Positions 45,823-55,767 of a DNA stretch of 64,000 nucleotides are shown in pieces. Origin of the DNA: Fremontodendron californicum. Lineage: Eukaryota; Streptophyta; Magnoliopsida; Malvales; Malvaceae. Position 1 is the stretch's first letter, and each line of letters starts with the position of its first letter. The notes under the pieces are model-generated. The model did not search any database. It was not told the DNA's origin and saw only the letters and a program-made list of their open reading frames with translations. The position numbers and the translations under genes are program-made. The stretch spans positions 12,730,501 to 12,794,500 of the forward strand of contig JAULJL010000018.1 in the NCBI GenBank assembly GCA_030761205.1, written 5' to 3'.

Positions 45823-45834
45823 TGGTATCAGAGC
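45823..45834 (+). promoter_or_regulatory. Primer binding site, initiator-Met tRNA type
   Basis: TGGTATCAGAGC begins four bases after the LTR end (preceded by AAGT). It matches the common plant initiator-Met tRNA 3'-end complement. Confidence 0.9.
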
Positions 45835-45909
45835 GTTGTTTAGAGGTCGGTGACTGTACACGTTACATGATCACTTGTCGGCTATATTGGATTTTGTGGG
45901 GTTGGGTTG

Positions 45910-47216
45910 ATGAGGGTACCTAATGATAAATTTTTGTCTCAGGTTATTATGCTCTCGGTGCAGAGAGCACGGGGTAGGCAGAGGGGACGATCACCTAGGG
46001 TTCCCGATCAGGTCTCGACGGGACGAGCGAATCTTATAGCTGGAGATAGAGAGCAGACCGCTGGATCTGCTAGGGGGTCAATAGTAAATGATAGGGTAGA
46101 ACAGTTAGCTACTGAGATTGGTGAGATACTTCAGGAGGTTAGGACCCTGATAGATCTACTAGCAGATCAGTGGCAGCAGAGATAGGACCAGGCCCATGCA
46201 GATCCTCCATGGCCACAGAATCCCCCTGAGGGACAGCAACCCGCCCAACAAGGGCCTTATCTCCTAGTGACATTATATGAGTTTTGACAGAATAAGCCAC
46301 TAGTATTTTTTGGGATTGAGCTTGATTCAGATCCATAGGACTTTGTAGATGTATATGATCGGTTATGTGTGGCTCTCGGATGCTCACCAGTTAGAGCCAT
46401 GGAGTTGACTAGTTATCAGTTGATGGGGGTCGCCTATGAGTGGTATAAGACCCTATTGAGGAGCCGGCTAGTGGGTAGCCCTCCATTAGAATGGTCTGAG
46501 TTCTATAATGCTTTTATTGAGCTATTCATGCTTGAGAGTCTACGGGATGCAAAGGCTCGAGAGTTTGAGTTACTGAAACAGACTAAGGGCATGTTAGTGT
46601 TGGATTATGATACTAAGTTTAATCAGTTGGCAAAGTATGCACCACAAATGGTGATGACTGATACTATAAAGGCTAAGAGGTTTGCTAATGGCCTCAGAGA
46701 GTACTTATTTAGGGCGATACCAGTGATGAGGACCTCTACATACTCCGATGTTCTTGATGCAGCCTTGCGATTTGAGGCACGGGCTAAAGAGAGGCAGGTT
46801 GACCATGAGCCTCGCAAGAAGGCCAGGACTGGGAGACAGGGTTTTAGGCAGTCTGGTGCAGGCGGATCAGGAGCACCTAGTGGTGCTAGTATAGTGGTCC
46901 GAGGACAGAGCAGTCAAACTAGATTGATTACCCAATCATCAGGTAACATTGGGAGATCAGGAGCTCCCCATTGTTAGCGTTATGGTTATCCACATTTTGG
47001 ATGATGCGGAAGGCCTGGTACTTGTTTCAGATCTGGTTAGCCAGGGCATATGAAGAAGGACTGTTCGCTGAATTTGTCTCGACCCACGTATACTACAGTT
47101 GCATCGCCCCCAGTTGTTACGCCAACCGTTACTACTGGATCAGTGGCCCAATCAATGGGCAGAGGCACAACAGGCAGAGGTACACAGTCTGGAGGTAGGG
47201 GACAGACTATGGGGGG
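45910..47216 (+). pseudogene. gag: gag of the Tekay element, decayed
   Basis: The start is ATG 45910. One register holds to 47216, with an Arg/Gly-rich N terminus, a coiled-coil-like part (EQLATEIGEILQEVRTLIDL, about 46100), the capsid core (YEWYKTLLRSRLVGSPPLEW about 46435; RDAKAREFELLKQTKGM about 46540) and a basic C-terminal part (EPRKKARTGRQGFRQS, about 46806). A zinc-knuckle region (46970-47060) keeps PGHMKKDC but has Ser for a Cys. Stops are at 46183, 46285, 46336, 46975, 47002 and 47038; most look like C-to-T or G-to-A changes. Confidence 0.85.
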
Positions 47217-47755
47217 GTAGAGGACAGACTACACAGGGTCGAGGACAAGTCAGGGCATCTGTGCTGAATACTCAGGACGGGTAGGCGTCAAATGCCGTTG
47301 TGACAGGTACGTTAAATATTTGTTCCAAGCAGGCTGTAGTATTATTTGATTCGGGTGCGACGCACTCCTTTATATCCCCTTCCTTTGCTTCATGTTTTAA
47401 CATGAATTATGATATGTTAGATGATCCATTGACAATGCTTACTCCGGTAGGCGAGGTTCACCCTGTGAACAGGATATTGAAAGGATGTGAAATACGGATC
47501 GAGGGTGAGATATTTTTAGTAGATCTAATTGAACTAGATATACGTCAGTTTGATATAATTTTGGGCATGGACTGGTTATATGCCCATCATGCGGTATTGG
47601 ATTGCCACGAGAAGATAATAGTGTTGAAAATACCGGGTAAACATGTGTTGAGGTATCAAGGAGATCGTAGCACGACTTCGCCTCACTTGATCTTGATAAT
47701 TAGTGCTGGGAAACTGTTAGCGAAGGGTTGCCGAGGATTGTTGGCATATGTATAA
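47217..47755 (+). pseudogene. pol: Aspartic protease of the Tekay pol, decayed
   Basis: After a frameshift at a run of seven G (47211-47217) the frame has VVLFDSGATHSFISPSFA (about 47335). DSG is the catalytic Asp-Ser/Thr-Gly of retropepsins, and FDIILGMDWLYAHHAVLDC (about 47550) is the conserved second half (RVP_2 type). It cuts the polyprotein. A TAG lies at about 47281 before the domain and a TAA at 47753 after it. Confidence 0.88.
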
Positions 47756-48690
47756 GATGCTGAGATGAAGTCTCAATATTTGAGAGGGATTCCCGTGGTA
47801 GAGGATTTCCCTGATGTTTTTCCCGAGGAGTTGCCAGGACTTCCACCGGATAGGGAGATTGAGTTTTGTATAGATGTACCCCTGGGAACACAGTCGATAT
47901 CCGTTCCTTCTTACCGTATGGCACTATTAGAGCTAAGGAACTAAAGGTTCAGTTGCAGGATCTTCTTGATAAGGGCTTTATACGCCCGAGTACCTCTCCT
48001 TGGGGTGCTTCGGTTTTATTTGTAAAGAAGAAGGATGGATCGTTATGGTTGTGTATTGATTACAGGCAGTTGAATAAAGTGACGATGAAGAATAAGTATC
48101 CGTTGCCTAGGATCGATGATTTATTCAATCAGTTGCAGGGCGTTCAGTGCTTTTCTAAGATAGATCTTAGATCAGGGTACCATCAGCTTCTTATCAGGAG
48201 GGAAGATATTCCCAAAATAGTCATTCGCACTCAATATGGAAACTATGAGTTTTTGGTCATGTCATTTGGACTGACGAATGCACCGGCAGCTTTCATGGAT
48301 TTGATGAACAGGGTGTTCAAACCCTTTCTTGACCAGTTTGTGATTGTGTTCATCGATGATATCTTTGTTTATTCGCGAGGTGAGGATGAACATAGGAAAC
48401 ACCTCCGCGTTGTCCTCGAGACTCTTCGAGCACACAAACTGTTTTCCAAGTTCTCCAAGTCTGAGTTTTGGCTATCGAGTGTGAGTTTTCTTGGTCATAT
48501 AGTTTCGAAGAAAGGTATTTCTGTGGATCCCAAGAAGATTGAGGCAGTACTATACTGGGACAGGCCGACTATAGTAACAGAGATTAGAAATTTCTTAGGG
48601 TTAGCTGGATATTATAGGAGGTTTGTGGAGAACTTTTCGAGGATAGCTTCACCACTGACCAGGTTAACACAGAAGAATGTCAAATTTGTT
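47756..48690 (+). pseudogene. pol: Reverse transcriptase of the Tekay pol, nearly complete
   Basis: The segment VVEDFPDVFPEELPGLPPD (about 47791) leads into RT. A frameshift near 47925 moves the register. From there one open frame runs to 48864, with GFIRPSTSPWGASVLFVKKK (about 47976), LCIDYRQLNKVTMKNKYPLP (about 48049), FSKIDLRSGYHQLLIRRED (about 48151), MSFGLTNAPAAFMDLMNRVF (about 48259) and the catalytic FIDD at 48349-48360. The catalytic Asp pair is intact. Confidence 0.92.
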
Positions 48691-49161
48691 TGGTCAGATG
48701 AGTGCGAAAATAGCTTCAATAAACTTAAGGAGCTCTTGGCTTCAGCACCAGTGTTAGCATTGCCAAATGAGACAGATGGCTTTGTGGTGTATTGTGATGC
48801 TTCTCGCATAGGTTTGGGCTGCGTATTAATGCAGAAGAACAGGGTTATTGCTTATGCATCGAGATAGTTAAAAAAGACATGAGCAAAACTACCTACGCAC
48901 GACTTGGAACTGGCGGCCATTATCTTAGAATTGAAGATATGGTGACACTATTTGTATTGCCGATCATGTGAGATTTATACAGACCACAAAAGTCTTAAGT
49001 ATATATTTGATCAGCGAAAGTTGAATTTGAGACAGAGGAGATGGTTGGAATTACTCAAGAAATATGATTGTACCATCCTTTATCATCCTGGCAAAGCAAA
49101 TGTTGTCGCATATGGCTTGAGTAGGAAGTCCATGGGTAGCTTAGCCCATGTAGCAGTATAG
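48691..49161 (+). pseudogene. pol: RNase H of the Tekay pol, decayed
   Basis: FVVYCDASRIGLGCVLMQ (about 48781) has the first catalytic Asp. HDLELAAIILELKIW-like (about 48900), YTDHKSLKYIF (about 48976) and QRRWLELLKKYDCTILYHPG (about 49036) follow. TAG codons at 48865 and 49159 interrupt it. Confidence 0.85.
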
Positions 49162-49170
49162 AGGAGATAT

Positions 49171-50504
49171 ATGGTTCAGGAAGTGAGGAATTGCAGCAAT
49201 GATGATGTGGTACTTAGTGTTACCGACACGGGAGAGATGTTAGCCCATGTGCAAGTATGTTCATCATTAGTGGAGGTGGTAAAACTATTGCAACATGATG
49301 ATGATTTTTGCATAGGAAAGAAAGTCCAGGTTGGACAAGGATTGTGTGAGGAGTTTCGTATAGATGATGATGGAACTTTATGGTTACATGACCGCCTCAT
49401 GCTACCATTGCAGGAGATATACGACATAGACTCCTCGAGGCAGCTCATAGCTCATCCTACACTATGCACTCTGGTTCCACCAAGATGTATCATGATCTAC
49501 GAGCACATTAATGGTGGGAAGGCATGAAGAAGGATGTAGCAAACTTTGTGGCTAGATGTTTTGTGTGCCAGCAGGTTAAGGCCGAACATGAGAAACCCTC
49601 AGGTACACTTCAGAGCTTGGATGTCCCTGAATGGAAATGGGACAAGATTACGACGGATTTACTCATGGGGTTGCCTAGATCAACCAAAGGATTCGACTCG
49701 ATATGGGTGATTGTCGGTAGATTGACCAAGTCTGCATGTTTCTTGCCAGTGCGCACTACATATACGGCAACCTAGTATGCTAGACTATATTTGGACTAGA
49801 TAGTGCCTTTGCATGGAGTGCCTATTTCTATTGTGTCAGATAGAGGCACACAGTTCACATCGAGGTTTTGGGAATCATTTCAAAGGGCACTGGGTACTCA
49901 GTTGAGATTCAGTACCACGTTCTATCCCCAAACCGATGGTCAGTCTGAGAGGACCATCCAGACTTTAGAGGATATGCGTCGGGCATGTGTTTTAGATTTT
50001 GAGGGTAGCTAGGATCAGAATTTGTCTTTGATTGAGTTTGCATATAATAACAGCTATCAGAGTACCATACAGATGGCACCATATGAAGCATTGTATGGCC
50101 GAAAATATAGATCTCAAGTGGGATTGTTCGACGTGGGTGATCGTCCATTATTAGGTTCGGATATGGTTCGGGATGCATTAATAAATGTGGAGTTGATCCG
50201 TGACAAAATGCGAGCGGCACAGAGCCGGCAAAAGTCTTATGCCGATAATAAACGTCGGGAACTAGAGTTTGATGTGGGGGATCATGTGTTCTTGAAAGTG
50301 TCTCTGTTTAAGGGTGTCATGAGATTCGGCAAAAGAGGAAAGCTGATTCCAAGGTACATTGGACCGTTTGAGATACTTCGACGACATCGGGCAGTAGCAT
50401 ATGAGTTAGCCTTTCCTCCTGAGTTAGCTGCTGTACACCCGATATTTCATGTGTCGATGCTTCAAAAATACCTTCCCGATGAGTCCCATGTGTTGCAACT
50501 GTAG
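49171..50504 (+). pseudogene. pol: Integrase of the Tekay pol, decayed
   Basis: An N-terminal part (49171-49470) leads to a frameshift near 49473. Then one register holds MKKDVANFVARCFVCQQVKA (49524; CxxC of the zinc finger), WDKITTDLLMGLP (about 49641; first Asp), VSDRGTQFTSRFWESF (about 49833; second Asp), YPQTDGQSERTIQTLED (about 49923; Glu), and then a GPFEILRR segment (about 50361). The DDE residues are present. Stops lie at 49773, 49797, 50010 and 50502. Confidence 0.9.
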
Positions 50505-50696
50505 GTGGTAAAGATAGACCCTCGCATGTCATATGTAGAAGAACCCATAGCCATAGTAGAACAGCAGGTACGGAAGCTACAATTGAAGGAGATTCCTTCG
50601 GTGAAGGTTGTATCAAATCATCATGGAAAAGAGGAAGCTACTTGGGAACTTGAAAGAGACATGAGAAGAAAATACCCCCAGTTATTCCGGGAGTAG
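50505..50696 (+). pseudogene. pol: Chromodomain-like C terminus of the Tekay integrase
   Basis: IVEQQVRKLQLKEIPSVKVV (about 50538) and EEATWELERDMRRKYPQLF (about 50634) form the C-terminal module of Tekay/Del integrases, thought to steer integration to marked chromatin. It ends at TAG 50694. It is separated from the integrase core only by a TAG at 50502, so the original reading frame probably ran through. Confidence 0.8.
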
Positions 50697-50764
50697 GTAC
50701 GTAACTCTTTAAACGAATTATTCAATAAGTTCACAATTAGGAAAATTTGAGGACGAATTTCTTT

Positions 50765-50778
50765 AAGAGGGGAAGAAT
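50765..50778 (+). promoter_or_regulatory. Polypurine tract of the Tekay element
   Basis: AAGAGGGGAAGAAT ends directly at the 3' LTR start. Confidence 0.9.
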
Positions 50779-53620
50779 TGTATGACCCTCGAAAGTCAGA
50801 GATCGACTCGGGTCTCTTTAAATGATTCATAGACAATGGATCAAGTTTATGAATGCTTGTAGACAAAGCACACTACTATCTGGTCTTATTGTTATATTAA
50901 ATTTTTTAGAGTAAGGGGTTTAATTGGCTATTTGAGGGATTTAGCCTTAAAGTGATCACGAGCTAGGAGTCGCAATCGGGACAATGTAAAGCCCATAAAA
51001 TTTGGTATTTTAACATCACATAGTGTTAAAATGTGATATATTACTGATCAGGGTTATTGGAAAATCTAATCGGTACAAATTCGATAAAATATGAACTAGG
51101 GGTATTTTGGTCATTTTACCCAAAATTTTATGTTTGGTTCAAATATGGTACCAATAGACTCCTTGATCATAGAGGATCTCAATATGATGCTTATATTGAA
51201 AATTTTGACATTTTGTTTACTCGAAAAGTAAATTAGAAAGCGAATACGCCCTTAATTAGCTTAAAAGAGTGAAAAATCGGAACTGGCTCCGGGAAGGTCC
51301 GAAAAAGGTTTTAAGTGAATAAATGGATTCATATGGACATAAAATGATGTTAGAAAGCTGTTGGTGGAATCAGAATGAGAATCGTAGCTAAAATTGAAAA
51401 GTCAAAATGTTGACCTATAAACAGTCTGGGGCCCGAATTTGATGCTCAGGATATCGAAAAATTATGAAAACTTGCTTACTAGAGTAAAATCATATTTGAA
51501 ACATATATGTGTCAAGAAAAGTGAAAAACGAGCTTCCAAATGTAAAAATTTCATATGGGCCCCATTTAGGCACTAAAAGATAAAAAATGAGCAAAAAGGG
51601 GTATTTTTTTCATTTGGCTTGAAAAATGGCTATAAAATACATGCCATAACCCCATGTTCAGTTGAGAGACCGATTTTCCTTAAGCATGAAGGGTTGTTTC
51701 ATCTTCTTCCTTAAGATAAAACCAAACCAAGTGAAAACTCCATAACCAAAAAGCTTGTAAGCTTCATCTCTTGAATTCTACTCATGACCAAGCCAACAAA
51801 ATACATATTTTTACTATCTAGAAGGTGAGGATTACTTATTTGGTGTTATTTTTTTTTAAGAAACCAAGAGAAACTATGTCTTTCTCTTTATGGCTATTTT
51901 GCCTTAGGTGGTTTCCAACATAGCCACCACCTTAAACCACCACCATGGGTAGTCTTAAATCAACCTCTACATCTATTATTTGGGGTTGGTTGATTGAAAA
52001 AATGGCTTGGAGTGAGAAATCTAAGCTTGGCCTAATTCACCATGTTGGCCAACCACCTTGTGCCTCCACTTCCACCACCATCCGAGGCCACCGTTAGCTT
52101 TGCTAGGCTCGAGGGAGCAACTTTCTAGTTGATCGTTGCTCTGAATTTCCACCCAAGCTAGGTGTAAATATTATAATACTTAAATAGCTAAGCTGCAAAA
52201 TTTTGGATAGTAGCTAATTAGCTACAATTTGGATAGTATGAATGTTTCTAATTTATATAATATTTATGAAATTACTGTTTATGTACTAGGAGCGCAGATT
52301 AGCTGAGTCCGTGGTTGGAAGAGTTTCGGAGCACGAGGAACCAATTTCTCCCGCTTAGCGCACTGTGAGTAAACGTGTAGCGATAGACGTAGGATCGTTA
52401 GATTATGTTATGACATACTGGCTGTGATTGTATGAATGTATGACGAAGAATTACCTTATGATATCGAGTTCTAGTAAAGACGTGAAAAAAAAGGTCCAAG
52501 GAATGGACAAGTGATGATTATGTAATAATCTGGGATTGTCGTATGAGTGGTCGAACGTATGGCGCCACATTGATCCTTGCTAGTATGCTTATTTAAATGT
52601 TATTTGATGCAGTTTATTGTAATGTTAAGCTATACCGGATTTGTAGGCTGCCATTGTGCCCTACCATATTTGTAGGCTACCATTGTGCCCTACCATATTT
52701 GTAGGCTACCATTGTACCCTACCGGATTTGTAGGCTGTCATTATGCCCTATCATATTTGTAGGCTGTCATTGTGCCCTACAGGATTTTTAGGCTGCCATT
52801 GAGCCCTTCCGGTTATGTAGGAGCCTTCAAGCCTTATTGGTTTTGTAGGAGCCTTCGTGCCCTATCAGTTTTGTAGGAGCCTTTGTGCCCTATCGGTTTC
52901 GTAGGAGCCTTTGAGCCCTATCGATTTTGTAAGAGCCTTCGAGCCCTTCTAGTTTTGTAGGAGCCTTCGTGCCTTACCAATTTTGTAGGAGCTTTCGAGC
53001 CCTACCGGTTTGTAGGAGTCTACGGACCCTACCGGATGTTATAGTTGTTTGTGATGTTGGATAGAAACATCTAGGTGATATTAGTTAATATAACTTGCGT
53101 TTGCTCACTGGGTCCTCATGACTCACTTTTTAGTTTTTTTTCTTTTTCAGATACTGATCGACCCTGTCACTCATCCACCCCGCCAGCTTAGTTCGTGACA
53201 CTAGTTGGTGAGCATAACATGTCGTTTTGACGAGGTGATCCGTTACTTTATGAAGGAGCTGTGCACAGTAACCTAGGAATGATATATATTATTTTGTTTA
53301 AATATGTTGTATTATGTGTCCTGCAATTCCTCGGTCGGAGAATGTTGTTGTCTACATTTTTGGTATTGTACAAATATATGCATTGTGGTTCCCTTTGGCG
53401 TCTGCTGCGGGGCATCTCAGTTACTCCCTAGTTGGAGGTGCCTTAACCGGGATGTCATGTGTTATTATTATTGTGTTGTATGTTTTGCAGGTTCGGTAAG
53501 CCCTTTTTATCGGGCAAGGTCATGCCGAAATTTCGTTAGGTAGATGAATGGTTAAGGCTTCGGAGGCAAGGGTATATACTTGTCTCTGGCCGATCACACT
53601 CCCGGATTTGGGATATGGCA
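50779..53620 (+). repeat. 3' LTR of the Tekay element
   Basis: It starts TGTATGACC and ends GGGATATGGCA. It carries 14 minisatellite units at 52632-53035. It is 56 bp longer than the 5' LTR, about the size of two units. Confidence 0.92.
52632..53035 (+). repeat. Minisatellite in the 3' LTR, 14 units
   Basis: It has the same unit types as 44890-45232: six of the TAGGCTGCCATT form and eight of the TAGGAGCCTTCG form. Confidence 0.88.
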
Positions 53621-53625
53621 ACCCA
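53621..53625. repeat. Target-site duplication of the Tekay element, right (ACCCA)
   Basis: This is identical to 43028-43032. Confidence 0.88.
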
Positions 53626-55762
53626 GTGGGGAGGGAGCCGATGCTGAGGGAGCTGCTTGATGCACTCAAAATAGTGTATCTTATTAAACCTTGCACTAAT
53701 ATGATCAATTGTTTAGTAAAGTAGTGAGTAAGGGTCGAATCCACAAAGATTTCTTTTAATTTATAAGTTGTTGGTTCAAAATTTTAGTTCTAAGACAATA
53801 AAAGAAAAAAAGGGTTCTAAGTCGTTTTGAAATTAAATTAAACAAGAAAAATATGATTCAAAGTAATAAGAAGAAATCAAATAGGAGAAGTATGGTTAAA
53901 GTGTCATTCGCCACCACTAAACATCATTAACAATCAATATCAGATTTATCAACATCAATAATCTATCAAAACTATCAACCATAGATAACAACAAACTCTG
54001 TTACCCCAATCCTTCCTTAGCTCGTCGTTAAATAGGATAAACACCTTTATTTAATCTCTAACCATCAAACAACCTAGAACAAACTCTCTAGATTTAATTT
54101 AATAGTAGCTTTATGATGAGAAAGATAGGTTAATCTAAGCAACAAACACATAAACTCAGATTGTTTAACTTAGGTTATGTTCCACTTTGCAATTATTGAA
54201 AACCCAACATAATCATTAATCACAAATTGGCACTTATGAATAGGAAATCAAGACAATTACGGATCAAGACTCCTAAACTAGCATTAGATCATTATCAAGA
54301 TCTATCTAGTATGCATCCTAAACAAATCAAGACAAAGATCATGAACAATTGTTATAGCAGAACATAAGTAATTTTGATAGAAAATCAATTATAGATAAAA
54401 TCTGAATATCAATTACAAAACATGTCTAGGGCTTTGAAATCATCCTTAACCAAAAAGAAGTTTAGCCTAGCATAGGCATTGTTAACATAAACATAAAACT
54501 AAAAAGAAAACAAGAAGAAAACTAAAAGATTGGAGAAGAAAAGATTAATAAAAACAAAAACATATCTACTTTGTGGCTCAAAAGATAGTATTTATAGAGT
54601 TTCAAAAACCTAAGAACCATTTCTTGCCACACAAGTTAGTTTGGCACTAAAAATTTGTGGTTTTTAGGTTTTGGAAATTTCAGAATTCTGCCCAGCGCCG
54701 CGGCGTTGGACATGTTTTAGGATCTTGGGCGCCTCGGTGCCGGGCTCTCGACCAGCCTTCTTCTGTTGTTGCTTCGTCTCCCAATTCTTTAGTTGATTTG
54801 AATGACCATTTGTTGTCCGATTTAAGCGCATGATATACCGTTAGAAAGGTATTCAATTCAGCTTCAAAATTCAAGAGGAAGTTGTTTTGAATAAAGACTT
54901 TAATATCATGTTTTCCTTGCAAAAATCTTCGGAGGTAAAATATCCCTTCTTGCTTGGAAACAAAAAATTGATCTTTTTGACTCCCAAGTTCTTTTCCATC
55001 TTGTGATTGTTATTTTGTAAGCTCTTTACCATCATTATTGACATGTTTTCACTTTATTCTCCTAAATATACATGAAATTCAAAAAATAATATAATTAACT
55101 AGAATAAAAATAGAAAACATAACAAAAACTAAGAATAGAAAGGGCATAAAATTTGTAATCTATGAACTTATCAAATACGCCCACACTTAGCTGTTGCTAG
55201 TCCTCGAGCAAAATAAAATAAAAACAAAGTAAGAAAATCTAATTTAATCCACTTTCCTAGGAAATCACGATGGCACTTAGCATGTGACACAAGCCTTTAA
55301 ACCCATAGGTGTCCGTAGTGGACGAGTTTATTCTCGTGAGGATTTACTAGGATGATACCCACAAACATTGAAAACATAAGAAAAATAAAAATAATAATTA
55401 CAACTAATCATTCCAATATAAATTAGAGAAAATCAATGGATAGGTCTTATAAACTAGTCAATAGTTAAAGAATGTCACAAAAAATCATGCTTGAATGTAT
55501 ATGGTTTGAATTAAGCCAACAATAACATAACATATCTCAATCAAAATAGTGCATATTCAAACTTGATCTCAATTTCTCACATGGATACTCTCATGATTTT
55601 CACTCTTCAAAGTAGTGGTAAAATGTTTATACTAAACCAATCTCATGAAAACAGTTTTACCATATGCTTACTTGTCCACCTATTCTCCACTATTTAGATC
55701 ATACAACTTCATGAATCAAGAGGTCTTTAATCAAGGTTGTAATGGGGCCAAAGGGTTGTAAT
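53626..55762. other. Unassigned non-coding repeat-like DNA
   Basis: There are no frames of note; the longest reverse frame (54680-54922) shows no family. The first 25 or so bases may continue the CACTA relic. Features are a word GGGTCGAATCCACAAAG (about 53731), a GC-rich island CCAGCGCCGCGGCGTTGG (about 54692), long A-rich parts and CTAGTCCTCGAGCAAAAT (about 55198). The text resembles non-coding dispersed repeats common in dicots (large retrotransposon derivatives), but no LTR pair or terminal repeats are seen. Confidence 0.45.
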
Positions 55763-55767
55763 GTGGT

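Larger units (their letters stand above)
43033..53620 (+). mobile_element. Tekay/Del-type chromovirus (Ty3/gypsy), full length, decayed (10,588 bp)
   Basis: LTRs of 2,786 and 2,842 bp bound a 4,960-bp interior with an initiator-Met primer binding site, gag, protease, RT, RNase H, integrase with a GPY/F-like segment, a C-terminal chromodomain-like segment, and a polypurine tract. ACCCA flanks both sides. Long LTRs and the C-terminal EEATWELERDMRRKYPQLF segment indicate the Tekay (Del) clade. By hand, the LTR starts differ at 8 of 109 bases. Stops and frameshifts make it non-autonomous. It interrupts the CACTA relic. Confidence 0.93.

Noticed and set aside
54680..54922. Reverse frame of 80 codons ending in an Arg-rich stretch
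   Set aside because: No family resemblance; it spans the GC-rich island of a non-coding repeat.
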